NCBI GenBank assembly: GCA_013396525.1
Contig: VWYX01000780.1
Span: 340,486 to 404,485, forward strand
Direction: 5' to 3'
Length of the DNA stretch: 64,000 nucleotides
Origin: Chaetorhynchus papuensis
Taxonomy: Eukaryota > Chordata > Aves > Passeriformes > Rhipiduridae
This document shows, piece after piece, positions 26,598-38,454 of this stretch (within the stretch, counting starts at the first letter, position 1; each line of letters begins with the position of its first letter). The notes beneath the pieces were generated by a model. The model saw nothing but the letters and a program-made list of their open reading frames with translations. It had not been told where the DNA came from and made no database searches. A program made the position numbers and the translations under genes.

Positions 26598-27861
26598 TGC
26601 ATGCTATAGTAACAGCAGTTATTGAGTAGCAAGCTCCTTTGCGGGACACGAGGTTTGCCACCTGCACTGATTATCTCTTTGTTTTGCCAAGTTTGGGAAC
26701 ATGTTAACACACAAACAGTGGCTCTGTGCTTTTCCCTCACATGGCAGCCTTGTTATGCGGGGGGAGCTCTTTTCTGTGGGTGGTGAGGGAATACACCTCC
26801 CTCTCCCTGCCCACGATTGATGTGAATGGGTTTATAATGCAGGCTCCCACGGTCATTGCTCATCCTTATTTAAGCTGCTTAATACTGTTAATAATATTAA
26901 CTAATACTATAGGCACACTATGGGATTTGTGGAATCTGGTGTCATACTGGTGTAAGAGAAAACAAACTTTAAGTATGGAGATATTGAAATGTGCCCTGAT
27001 GCATCCAGTTCCTGGGTGGCAGGGTGTGTGGAAGGATCTGGGCAGGTTCCTAGGGTGGTTATTATCGCCAGTTACCTGTGACTTTACACCAGAACAGGTG
27101 ACCAACCCTGGCAAACTGACCCATCAACTGGGGGAAGGGTGCCTTGCCCACCCCAGAGAAAGTCAGCAGCTTCTCTCCCTGTGCTGGGACCTGGCCCTGC
27201 TGAGCCACTGTTCAGTACTCTCAGAGGACTGTAGTTGAGGCAGGAACCCAAACTGTATTTGAGGACACCATGGCTGAGATAGGGACAACCACAACAGCTA
27301 TGGTTGAGATAGGGACTCAAACCACAGCAACCACAGTACTTGCACCAGTAGTGAAAACAAAGAAATGGATAAGGCAATCTAGAGGTCCATATCATTGATA
27401 AGAAAGGGATGAAGGAGAAGGAGAAGCAGGAGAAGGAAAATCAGGAGAGGAGAAGTCAGATGAAGAAGAAGAAGAAGAAGAAGAAGAAGAAGAAGAAGAA
27501 GAAGAAGATAAAGAAGATAAAGAAGATAAAGAAGAAGAAGGGGAAGGAGGGGAAGGAGGATGAGAATGAGGAGAGGAGAGGTTAGATGAAATAGATGGTC
27601 CTTCAACAAAGAAATTTGAAGAAGTGAGACAAATCAAACAGGAACCTGAAGTTACCCGTTCCTTGACCTCATCAGAACTCTAAGATTTGCAGAAAGATTA
27701 CAGCCTCCAGCCAGGTTATGCTGCGATAATGGCTGACAGGCAGCAATTAGAAGGTCATGAAGCCACGGCAGCTGAAATCCCTTGCTAGAGGTGGGGAAAT
27801 TGAAAGAGGAATTGGAAAAGAAGGAGCAATTTGCAGTCTCTGGAGATGGCCTCTCTAAAGC
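26598..27861 (+). pseudogene. Endogenous retrovirus leader and gag remnant, broken
   Basis: This is the region after the primer-binding site of an old provirus. It starts with an open stretch at 26726-27238 of unknown assignment. From about 27240 scattered gag-like coding segments follow: a Thr/Ala-rich segment, an acidic segment that has become a GAA repeat (27462-27540), and a segment with SLTSSEL and DLQKDYS that is typical of the gag of this avian ERV group. Stops (for example the two in a row before the Glu-rich stretch and one between SSEL and DLQKD) and frame changes interrupt it throughout, so no protein can be made. It is named from memory of the family and not by a search. Confidence 0.7.
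27462..27540 (+). repeat. (GAA)n trinucleotide repeat
   Basis: A nearly pure GAA run to about 27508, then alternating GATAAAGAA units and a final GAAGAAGAAG. It sits in the acidic part of the gag remnant and encodes Glu in that frame. The Leu-rich and Ser-rich open frames on the minus strand are only its complement. Confidence 0.97.
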
Positions 27862-28227
27862 ATGAGGGCACGATATCCATTTAAGGAAGATCATGTGAAT
27901 TGCCCAGGAAAGTGGATCACTGCAGATGAAGTTATCCAGTACTTGAGAGAATTAGAAATCCTGGAAGTTGTCTATAGCAAACTAAAAAGTGATAGTCTCC
28001 CTAAAGATCCAGAGGATGCCCCTTGCACAATGGCCATGGTGAGGAAGGTGGCTCAAAGTGCCCAAGAAGCACCAACATATAACAGGTTATCAGTAAACAA
28101 AAGAGGCTATGCTCTGTTTACTGGTGGCTGTGGGGTAGGAAACCATCAGAGGTGGAAAGCTGCTGTGTGGAGTCCTACACAACCGCTGCTGAAGGAGAAG
28201 AAGAGTCATGCCTATTTGCAGAGGTGA
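27862..28227 (+). pseudogene. Endogenous retrovirus gag-RNase H deletion fusion
   Basis: A 121-codon open frame joins two retroviral regions that are normally kilobases apart. Its first part, to about 28075, has the gag-type segment RYPFKEDH, then KWITADEVIQYLRELEILEV. From about 28106 the same frame has GYALFTGGC and NHQRWKAAVW, the start of the pol RNase H domain. Protease and reverse transcriptase are missing between them. In the RNase H start, Gly replaces the first catalytic Asp. The frame ends at a stop at 28225-28227, where the RNase H continues in another frame. The open frame may be chance survival; there is no sign of expression. Identification is by remembered family patterns. Confidence 0.75.
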
Positions 28228-28560
28228 AACTCTTCCATTTAGCCCTAGAGACTGCTGGATGAGAAAAGTGGCCTGTATTCTGTCTCTACACCAATTCCTG
28301 GATGGTGGCTAATGCTGTGTGGTGGTGGCTGCAGCAATGGACGAACACCAGCTGGCAACACAGGGGCAAACCCATCCGGGCTGCGGAGGAGGAGCACAAC
28401 ATCGCTGCACGGGTAGAAAACAACTCTGAATGTAAGTCATGTAGATGCACATGTGCCCAAAAGTCACACCACTGAAGAACACCAGAACATTCTGGGACAA
28501 AGTTCATGATTTTCTGTGGGCATGAACCAGCTGAATCGGCTAATAAATGGGAGCACTTCT
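28209..28560 (+). pseudogene. Endogenous retrovirus pol remnant, RNase H continuation
   Basis: After a frameshift the RNase H-like domain continues in the frame that includes 28209-28211. The acidic helix keeps its Glu (FAEVKLFHLALE). A stop follows at 28260-28262, then YTNSWMVANA, where Asn stands in place of a catalytic Asp, then GKPIRA and HNIAARVE. The downstream His/Asp part is degraded and the frame stops near 28474. Beyond about 28560 I see nothing clearly retroviral: no integrase core, env or 3' LTR. Three of the four catalytic carboxylates seem lost across the two RNase H pieces, so the enzyme would be dead even without the breaks. The right boundary is an estimate. Confidence 0.7.
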
Positions 28561-30229
28561 GCAGTTTATTGGTGCAAGGGGTCAGCAAGTAGTGCACTGA
28601 GACTAAAATGTAGGGGTAGTAACTGTAGATGGGCATTTGGACACTCAAGTAGTGATTTCAGGGTTAAAAAATGTAGACATGGATGTTATAAAATGGCTCA
28701 GGATTCAATATTCCCGTGAGCACAGTATATGGATAAACCATCACGAGACAATTATTTTTCTTGTGTAGCTGCAAATGCAGAATCAGTAAAAAGCACTTGA
28801 GTCTCCTAGGAGGATTCATGAAATAAAAAAAATTCTTGCTGAGTAGCGTTTATACATCCAAATGATTCCACTGTCACATGAAAAACTGCTCAACACTGTG
28901 ATTAAAGGCTTTCTATCCGGTTGCAAGACAGTATGGTTTTCAACAGAATATTTACTTCACTGGGGCTGTTTTCATAGGCTACCACCAGGGAAAATGGTTC
29001 CCATTTCAGTCTTTGTTAGTGAAGATTTTGATCCTTTGTCAGGGAAGGAATGTGTCACAGACACACGAACAAATAAATTTCTGCATTTAAAAAAAAGAAG
29101 ATTATATTAAAAAAAAAAGTGAAAAAACCAGCAGTAGCAATAGGTTTAAGCAAAAATTAACAGTGAGTTGCCAAAGCAGGAGCTAAAGAGTTATTGTTGT
29201 TATGTTAAATTTTTGCATATGATTACAACTAGCATGTTTATTGTATATTTTGACAATATAAGTACTGAGCCAAAATACACATAATTAGTAAACGTGGATT
29301 TGAAAAGGCCAAATTCAATTTGTAATCAAATATGCATGGATGTGCATGCACGCAGTAGACACTAGTGGCATTCTCCTGTTCTGTCATAGTCCCATTTGAT
29401 AAACATTAATAGCCATTGATAAACAGTAATATTTAAAGATTGATGACACACATTATGTCCGCAACATTTCTTATGAAAGTCTGGGGATAAAAATGTTTCC
29501 TGAAATCAGGTAGGCCCAGCATAAACTGGTACTGGAAGTATGTGTTAATGACTGCCTATATCTTAGACTGTCTCTAAGATTTAAGGGGCTTCCTTATGAC
29601 TCCTTATGACATGACTCTGGTTCACTTTAGTCTTTCTAATGTGGCTGTAAAGAGGTCATCAAAATCAATGTATTACATTTGTATACTGCATCCCCCCTCC
29701 TTTTTATTTCATGAAAGCAAGCTATAGCAATAAATGAGAGGCCTGCCTGGCAGGAGTTTCTGTGCACTGAACACAGCCACGTTGGTCAGCATTCACATCC
29801 CCACAGCCTCAGACAAGACACATGGGGTGATTTTTTATCAGAACATTTGTTCTTTGCCAGATGTAGGGAGTAAGTGGTTCCTGTGAAAGGAGCAGTGCTT
29901 GCCATCACCCCTTGAGGTCTGGCTCAGACAGACACAGCAAGTACAACCTTGTTTCTCACTACTGTACTTAAGAGATCTTTCTGTGGAAGACCCAGTGTAG
30001 AGGATCAGACCTGATCACATTTTGTCTCAGACATTCTGAGCATTGCTTCAGGAAAGGTGTGATCAGGGGAGAGGATCCTTCAGAGGTGGGGCTGGGCTGT
30101 TGTGAGCCATCTTCCTGCTCCACTTTGAGATTTGTTCTCAGCTTCCCCCTGCCAACTCATTTCCTGGAGAAGGGCTGGCTGTGCATGTGCTAACAAAACA
30201 GTGTGAAAAATCTACTTTACATACGAGGT

Positions 30230-30750
30230 GTGCACCAGGTTAACTATGAAAGGCATGGATTGGGCCCCCTTGCTCTCTCTTTTACTGTCTTTCTCTTTCA
30301 CTCTCTTTGTTTGCCCCAACTCTGGACCATCCCCACTGGCAGGCCCAGCAAGGAATCTAAGGACTGGTGATATTCTTTATTCTCTCTCCTTTTTCTGTCT
30401 TCTGTTTTATTCCCTTGCTGTGCCTGAGCAAAACATGGCCCCTACTCTGTACTGAACTTTTTTATGGGAATGGGGAGTTTGTGTAGGTGTGTTGTGGCTT
30501 ATGAGGCAGCACCTTTTGAGGATCTTGTTGTGGGAGTTGGGAACTTAATGAAGTGTGCCTTACAAAATAGAGGGCTACCACTCTTGTGGAAGTACATTGT
30601 AAGAATTTCAGGGCTAGTTAGCCAAGACCTTGGGAGTCAGAGTTATGGTGACTGTACAATAAAAGCCCGAGAATTCCCTGACACGTGTCTTTGTTCAGCC
30701 TGGAGGAGAATTTATAGCAAACATCACTTTCTCTCCCAGTGGGTTGTGAC
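30230..30750 (+). repeat. Possible LTR fragment, unassigned
   Basis: A long pyrimidine-rich stretch (30270-30420) precedes a block ending in GACTGTACAATAAAAGCCCG at about 30650, an LTR-like AATAAA context, followed by GTGTCTTTGTTCAGCCTGG. No terminal TG/CA pair or second copy was found and I cannot name a family. Confidence 0.22.
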
Positions 30751-31043
30751 ACCCAGACACCATGCTATTCCTTAGACTTAACACACCATCTCTGAAGCCA
30801 TGTCAGTGTGTGGTAACTTACATGATCAGTATGATAAGGAGCTGTGAGCAATTAATGTATTTTTCCAGAGAACTCACCCAAACGAGCATCTCTTTCCAAT
30901 ACTTTTCATATCATCAGTTATCTGTTACAGCGACAGACTTGGTACATTTTATATCTTCGTACCAAGTTCTTTTCCAGTGCATCCAACTGTCAGCAGCACT
31001 TTGGGTTGTCAGAGAGTTATTGAAGGAGGAAAAGCTCTCTTAC

Positions 31044-31297
31044 CTAACCGAGCTGCTGCCAGCATCAAGGTCTTGTGCTGTCACTGCGCCTATAATGGTC
31101 CCCACAGGTGTATCCTCATAGACTTCCATCGTGTACATGGGCTTGCTGAACACTGGAGGTTCATCCATGTCCAACACATTTATCTTCACAGTGGCAGTAT
31201 CTTTGAATGGACCCACTGAGTGAAATCGATGGTCAAGATGGAGATTGGAGGCCTCCACCTTAAAGGTGTACGCCTTTTTCGTTTCGAAGTCTAGTGG
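31044..31297 (-). CDS. CDH12: CDH12 exon, EC3 end and EC4 start (254 bp)
   Basis: This internal coding exon lies 10,121 bp downstream of the previous one. The acceptor is TTCCTACAG and the donor GTAAGA. It enters at phase 0 with PLDFETKKAYTF, completes EC3, passes through the EC3-EC4 linker and covers the first strands of EC4 (YTMEVYEDTPVGTIIG, then the AQDLD calcium-site turn). It leaves at phase 2, two bases into an Arg codon. The linker reads VLDMDEPP instead of the usual DxNDNxP; this degenerate linker is also what I recall in mammalian CDH12, so it is not a defect of this copy. The 254 bp length is canonical. No frameshift or stop is present. Confidence 0.97.
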
Positions 31298-32458
31298 CTG
31301 TAGGAAGAACAAAAGCAAAACATTAGATTTGACTAAAAATTAGACATTGCAAAATCACTTTGGTTGGATTAATCCGACAAAACTTAAGATGCCTTTAGTG
31401 TAAAACTCATCTCTTGAGCTAATCAATCATTTAAGTTTGTTTTGCAGTTCATCTTATGCTAAGGTGGTTTTTGAAATAGGCCAGATGAATCATAGTCAGG
31501 AAATTACTGCTTCTCCACATCAAAAAAATCAGGATGACTGGCATGGATGTAAACAGTTACACTGTAGATGTCTGAAGTTAAATGAGTGAGATTCATCTCT
31601 TGCAAATGAGCTGAGGGCAGGTTAGTCAGAGATTTGCATTCGCAACTCCGAAGCACAGGCAATCAGCTGTCTCTAGCTGATCCAGCTCCTTAAATAGAAG
31701 ATTTCCTTTTTTTTTTTTTTTAGCAGGAAAAGCTTTCAGAAGACCATGACAGTGATGGAGATGAGCCCAAATGAAAACTCTGATATATATCAATGAGTCA
31801 AACCAAACTTCAGGTATGACTTGGAATGTGAATTCTAAGTTGATCTGAACCAAGTTTTCCTGTAAAATGTTGGTCTTAGCAGTGAGCTGCTTGACCTGCG
31901 TGTACTTTGCAAAATGAAGACTTTGGCTCTGTCTCATGATCCTAGGTGTAATTCATAGGGTCCTGAGGATGACACAGCAGGTTTTGTGCACTTATCTGGG
32001 GTTTTGACAGAATATACCCTGCAATCAGGTTGTTTTGATGTGTGTTTCTGTGTACGCATATCAATTTAGTGCCTTTACTTCTAGAAAAGTAATCATCTCA
32101 AAACCCTTAATGCAGTCTTATTTAGTTGAAAAGATGCAGAAGCTTTATTTTCGTTTAAAGGGTTTATCTGCATTGGCTTTCATGTTGCTTTTAATGTTTT
32201 TAACAAACCCTTTTCTGATGTCTGGGTAACACTGGCACCTAGTGGTTTCTGCCTATAATTGTTAAGCTGGAAATTTTCTAACGGGAAATAATGTGCTATC
32301 CGGAAAAAAGACCAGGTTTACAAGTGTATGACTGAGAATACTTCAGTGTCTGTTAACTTTTCCCCAGTGTTTTCAGTCAGTTGTCACAGCCAGGTTAGAT
32401 TTAAATTCTTCCGTTTTCTGTCCTTATCACCACAGGACATAATTGACCAGATAATTGA

Positions 32459-32516
32459 CTGGTGTAAATTGAAATAGCTCCATTAAAATCAATTGAATTA
32501 TCTTGACTTACATCAG
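32459..32516. repeat. Imperfect inverted repeat, palindromic
   Basis: The left arm CTGGTGTAAATTGAAATAGC pairs with the reverse complement of the right arm, which ends TCTTGACTTACATCAG, with several mismatches. The two arms meet around CCATTAAAATCAATTG. The core resembles a palindromic repeat (GTGTAAAT...CTCCATTGA...TTACACCAG-like) that I recall as widespread and old in reptiles and birds. Confidence 0.5.
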
Positions 32517-35500
32517 CTGAACAGCTACCATAATGGTTATAAATCCTTATGAAAGACCTCATAATTTTAGTAGACTAGATGCTCAGTCTTTTTTTTGAGC
32601 TGGGGACTTAAAATTAGCCATATAAATCTAAATGCCATAGAAATAAGCAGGCTTGAAAGTAATCCACTACCACACACAACTGTCCTCCTACAGACAAAAT
32701 TACCAGAAAATACAGTATATGCTGCACCTCTGTGTCTGGACTGACAGAAAGAAGAAGAAACTAAACCTGAGAAGAAACAGACAAAATTAAGTCTGGTAGA
32801 TCTCATGCCCCAGTGGTGAAACCCTAAGATGTTGCCTTCACTAAAAATAGACACATTGCTCCATTATCCAAATTGCTGCCACACTGTGTTTTCATTTTCT
32901 ATACTACTCGTGCACACTGTTACGCATTGCCAAAACAATTTTACCCAAAAAAAATAGCCCCCCAACTCTTCTCCAGGTATTTATATAAATTGTCAATACT
33001 CTTTCAAAAATATAATAAGGGAAGAAATCTGAAGTTTAAAGACTTAGTCTGGAGAAGAAAAGGTCAGGGGTTAAGCTAGAGATAAATGATTAAGACAGAG
33101 AAAGCAAGAATCTAAGCTCCCACATGGGTAGTAATTCTGGGTAATACCATGTATGTATCTTTCATAAGACCAAAACTGCATTAAAGCTGTTCAGATTGTC
33201 TCCTGTAATACGTCAATATATTTGCAGAGAGATGTATTAATGGAAAGAGCCACAATTCATGCAGTCCTTGCACACTGTCTTTCACCAACTTACTCTTCAA
33301 GGCAGTTATACCAGATCATGGTGCATGGCCAGTGCCCAGTCACCACATTTCATGAGGCAAGGGGAGCAGAAAGCAATAGGATTTCAAACAATTCTGTCTA
33401 CTGGTATTTTCAGACTGGCGTATTTCACTGCACAGGTACCCAGGAAACAGATAAAGTGGCTGCACTGCTTCTCTACCCCCCAGCATCACGGGGAAATACT
33501 AAAGTATATTTTTGAAAAGACAGTGTGATCCCAAGAACGGATGACATCTTTCCACTCTAACCTCAGAGCCACTCATCCTCTCTTTCTGTCCCTCCATGGG
33601 TCTGATGATAAATATAGTTAGAGGTTAAGCAATATGCAGCCAGTGCAAAGCACAGATGGCAGTCAAAATAAGAAGAGACAGGCTGAAAGTGGTGAGCCAT
33701 CATGACAGAAAGAAATCAGTGTCAGACTCCCACAAAATAGCAGAAATTATCCTTTAGCTTAAGTGAGGCTAAACCGCAACTGAAATGTATGGAGAGATGG
33801 AAAATGTTGCAAGTGGTAAACCTAGGACTTAATTTCAAACAGAAAAAAATTTTGTACAACATATATCATGTAACAAGGGTATGGTTTTAAAGTCTTGTGA
33901 GCATGGGGAGCCCATACTACAATCTCCTGATCAGTTCTGTTTTTTCCAGATTTGAACAGTTGAGCCATATAGATAGCACTGACAGCTTCAAATTTTGGCA
34001 TTTGTGTTGTCCAGAGTCTGCCTGAAAACAGTAGAATTGAATGTCTGCATAGCTCTCAGGCAAAACTTTGGTTTAAAAAATATTTTTAAAAAATTATTAT
34101 ATTTATCTTTTTAGTAGATATCACTAAAATCTGTCAAGGAAATGAGTGGCCCACACAGTATTTTAGCTGTATTAAAACAAACAAAAAAAAAAACCCCAAC
34201 AAACAAAAAAACCCCACCACTGTGTTTTGCTGTTACATAATAAACGTCGGAGAGTGCTCAGTCCCATATTAATTTCTAATCTGGAATGCTGCTAAGGATA
34301 CAAACACAGTAGAATGTTTGAATCATACTAAAAAACCCAAATCAACCCTAAAATGTTCTTGAAATGTCTTTCAATTACTCAAATTTTAATGGAATTACTT
34401 CTTTTTTTTTTTTTAATAGCAAAGAGAAATGTTTATTCCTTCTGTAAACATAATTACCTGCAGAAGGTAAGTTTGAATAAGGCTTTTATTTTGCAGGAGT
34501 TGTTTCAGGTTTTTTCTGCAGTTAACAGCTTTTCTGGTAATATTAAGGCAATTTCTTATTAACTGTGAGCTCTTCAATAACTGGAGTATTTCTAAAAGAT
34601 ATTCTAAGTCCCAGTGACAGAACAGATATATTTGGGTCCCTCAACTTGTCCTCATCTGCTTTTTCCAATGTTGAGGTTGCAAGCTGTTTTATATAGTTGC
34701 TTAGAAAATTCCTATCAGCGTATACACACCTGTGCACAGCAAAGCCATTCTACACATCCCCAAATCAAATACATACTGACAAATCACCTCACCTTGCAAC
34801 TCTGTAAGTAGCATGAATGGACTTATTTAGTATGACTAGGAGAGCACAAAAACAGCTCTGTATTAGAAACAAACATATTTTGAAATATTCCTGCTTTCCA
34901 CATTCAAGGCAGAAGTTAAGAAATGCTGCTATATAGATGCATCTATATCTAAAATTGTATATTAGATAGAGGGAAAGAGAAAGAGAGAGAGATTTAAAGA
35001 ACTGAAAGAAAAAAATGGTGTGAAAAATATTATGAATTCTGATGATAATCACAAGGGTGGAAAAAGAACTACCCTGTCAGTTTGTTCTGCTTCACAAACA
35101 GGCAGGACTAAAAACTCCAAAAATTTCTCCTTTTTATCCACATATAATAAATATGAGAGTATTGTTTCTGATAGATACAATGATGGAAAAGCTATATTTT
35201 GGGATGAGATTTTAAGTCCCAGGACATATGGGATAGTTATGGATAGTAGGACAGGGTTGAAAGGAAGTGCATATTAACTTAGGTTTGACTTCACTGTAGC
35301 ATTGTGCAATTGCAGAATACCTCTGGGTCACGTGTGCTGGTGTCAAAAGCTGGCAAAATTTCCCCTTCAAATGGGTTGAGCATCTTTGCATTTAGTGAAA
35401 TTTTGGCATAAGATAATTTGCTGTGCATTGACTCAGTTTCTGTACGTGCAGTTACGTTTCAGTAACTGCACTTCTGCACTGGATTCTAAATAGCGTAAGG

Positions 35501-35984
35501 AAATAACTGGTGCTACAAAGCAGGTTCATTAAAGTCAGCTCTAGATCAACCAGGAGCATTCATTAATTAGAGTTGAGAATGCAGAGTAAAAAATAAGATC
35601 TGTAGTAATTATTTCTAGATTTGATGAGAAGTGGGAAAAATATATATATGTTCTGCATCTGGAGAAGAGGAGAAGATGACCAGTGTCAGAGGTTCAGTTG
35701 TTTGCAGCTCTCAAGCATCTCACCCATTTCTGAAGGTGCTTTTCCCTGTTCCAGGAAAAAACCAAACCAAACAGCTCTATCCACAAACTACAAAGACTGA
35801 ATGTCTCCTCTTCCTTACATTTCCTCTTCCTTACATGTTGTTCTTTGTGATTGTGTCTGCACACAGCTCACCACTTTCAGCCTGTACCGAACGACTTAAT
35901 ATCACCTGCTCTTCCTCCTCAAAATGCACAACCACTACTCCCACTCCCACAAACTCATGAGTTATGATCACAGGCAGACAGTGT

Positions 35985-36330
35985 GAAGTAGTAGCTTTAA
36001 TGCAGTTCTCACTGAAGGATGACGAGAGTCTGCCTTACTCTGCCTCTCGTGTGGTGCAGGTGCTCTCAGATGGCTCTTACATTATAGCAACGTCCCAGAG
36101 CTACACACATGGGCTGTCCCACGGGCAAGACAACTGAGCTTCGCCACCAATCAAAGCACTACTTGCTGACTGCACTTAAAAGCTTCTAAATCGTGGCTCC
36201 TGAGGTTAAAAGGAAGAACACAGTCCTAATACTTCCCTGTAGCTACTGGTTCTGTTCATTGTTCCCCCAATTTCTGCTATTTTATCATCACTAAGGTTAC
36301 TGGTTCTCATTGTGCAATGCTGTGACATGC
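35985..36330 (-). repeat. Possible solo LTR, unassigned
   Basis: Read on the minus strand, the order is a CAAT-like GATTGGTGG context near 36150, TATAATGTAAGAGCC near 36090, and ATTAAAGCTACTACTTCACA near 36000 as a poly(A)-like signal. This is the layout of a retroviral LTR promoter. No terminal inverted TG/CA, target duplication or family match could be established. Confidence 0.25.
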
Positions 36331-38454
36331 TGGGATGTCATGGCCACAGCTTTGTCATCTGATCAGTTTGTTTTAGTAGTGGTGCACAAGGTACAAAAAC
36401 CAAAATGTGGTTGCCCCCCAAGCTTCCACTGAGCCATATGGACAAATTCACCCAATATAGCGGAGCAGGGTAGGATCATACCAGATAAAGCCTAGAAACA
36501 GTTGTTTTCCAAGGTTTCAATTAAACACTGCACAAATTAGTAAAGCGATGTCTTCACATAGAACAAGTTCAGTGCTTGAACCCTACTCAGTTTCTGGACT
36601 AGCACATGCTGACCCAATTAAAAGGCTTCTGCACAAAATTATATGGGCTTATCATATAAACACATCCTTGGTTTAATAAATTTAGTGCCAACTACTCAGT
36701 GATGGTTGGAACCTTCTATCTTCCTTTACTGTTGTGCCTGGTCGTTAAAGATTTCAAAACCATCTTGCCTGGGACTGAAACATCTGAGGCCACTATGCTC
36801 TGGTAGGAAGGAGTTGGCCCCTTCTGTCACCATGTTTCTTACAGCTTACACCCACTGTAGTTTCCTGAAGATTCACGTAGGATAGAAGATACTACATAAA
36901 TATCAGATGCACTAAACACTGAGTTAAACAGCACCAGACAAGGGAGGGAATTATAATTCTATTCCTAACATAGTAATATTTTCACTCTTACAGAGAACTG
37001 TACACAGCACTATCCTTAAGCCAGGTTCCCCACCCGCCCCCTTTTTAAGGGATGCTGTTTTCCTTTATTTTTTATTTTGAGAGAAAAAAAATATTGCAGT
37101 ACTAACCACACAGTGGTGCTAAATGGCATTTGGATGATTTATTTAGCAGAACATAAGAAAAGCTATTCCATTTTTAATATATGTAATTAGCACAAGAGTA
37201 GTAGTAATCAGATTTATATTGGATTGTAACACAAAAATAAATGAGCAACCAAAACAGATGATTTAAGATCTGCAACTTGTCCAGCTGTAGCTGTTCTTAC
37301 CATTTAACATCCCAGAAGCAGAGAATGGCCTTTTGCATCCGTCAACACATTTAGTGTGCTAAAAGGAACAGTTTAGCCTGAGCAATTTTTCTCTCATCAA
37401 TTGTATTTTCCACCAAAAATAAAGGTAGGCCAGGAGGGCTCCATTTTTATCAATTTTGTTATAGAAATCCCTCAATGTTTTTCTACATGACAACAGACCA
37501 AAAGAGCATCTATGTAGTGACAGACAGTTTCTGGCTGCAAGAAATTTTTCAGGGAAAATAAAAGCAAATTTTATAAATGGTTTTGAAATGGCTCGGCAGT
37601 GAATTGCTGCAGCACTTACAGCACCAGAATATGTTATAATAGAGAAGAAAGCACAAACCTGTTTTTAAAGCATATAGCACTTTTTTTTTTAGTGGCTTTC
37701 ACTGTTTATTACTTCTAATTCTTAATTGAACGTGTCAGTCCTATTCATTCACCCCCTTTCATTTAAAAAAATACTTCAATACATACTTAAATATTTCCAT
37801 AATCCCACAAGGTTAAATCAGTGTTTTGAACATCTTACAGTGTAAAATTGCTTCTCTGCAGACAAATGAATAGTGCTGTTGTAGGCTTGTACTGTACAAG
37901 GAGCATGCATTTTAATAGGTGTCTATAGAATTGTGAGTGTCTAGCACTTCTGTAAATCTGAAAACTGCAACCCATGACAACACATTTATATTACTATAAG
38001 TGTAGAAGATATAAAAAGACAACTGAGTGAACATTGTCTTTAAGAATCTGGATTGCTCTTGTTTAACCTGGGATCTAGCAAACAACCTAAGTGGATGGAT
38101 TTTGGATGAGTCCAAAATGTCTTAAAACACTTGGATGATTTCAAGTTTTGTGAAAGGGATCTTTTCCCTGAGAAAAGTTTTGTGAAAGACAGAGAGTAGG
38201 GTCAGTGTAGAGGCAATCTTTGCTGTTGGCCCTGTGTGTTTGGTTTATCTTCTTTCCATACCCCTGCATAGAATAAAGCTGGTGTTTCTTGATCTTCACA
38301 TTCTCTCACTGTCCCCTCTCACTATGCTGAAGATTAAAAAGGGATTAAGATTACAGTTTTCCCCCCATGTTCAGTGACAGAGATCTATCGTTTACATTAG
38401 GCAACACTGATCAAAGTTCTGCTGTTGTAAAAGTTCCCTAGTTCAGATTATGCC

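Larger units (their letters stand above)
7964..31043 (-). other. CDH12: CDH12 intron (23,080 bp)
   Basis: Phase 2 intron, donor GTAAGA and acceptor CATACAG. It hosts an old plus-strand LINE remnant (about 14.6-15.1 kb), a CR1 (20.28-20.86 kb), a decayed provirus (25.84-28.56 kb) and a possible LTR fragment near 30.2-30.75 kb. The intervals 8.0-14.6, 15.1-20.3 and 20.9-25.8 kb hold short chance open frames, poly-T runs and an (TTTTG) run at 8570-8591, but nothing I can identify. Bases 18.85-19.2 kb are locally richer in G and C without an identifiable element. Confidence 0.9.

Noticed and set aside
26349..26625. Two plus-strand frames with Tyr-Leu-Ser-Ile repeats
   Set aside because: They are translations of the ATCT microsatellite and the end of the LTR.
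27379..27637. Leu-rich and Ser-rich minus-strand open frames
   Set aside because: They are the complement of the GAA repeat and its purine-rich flanks.
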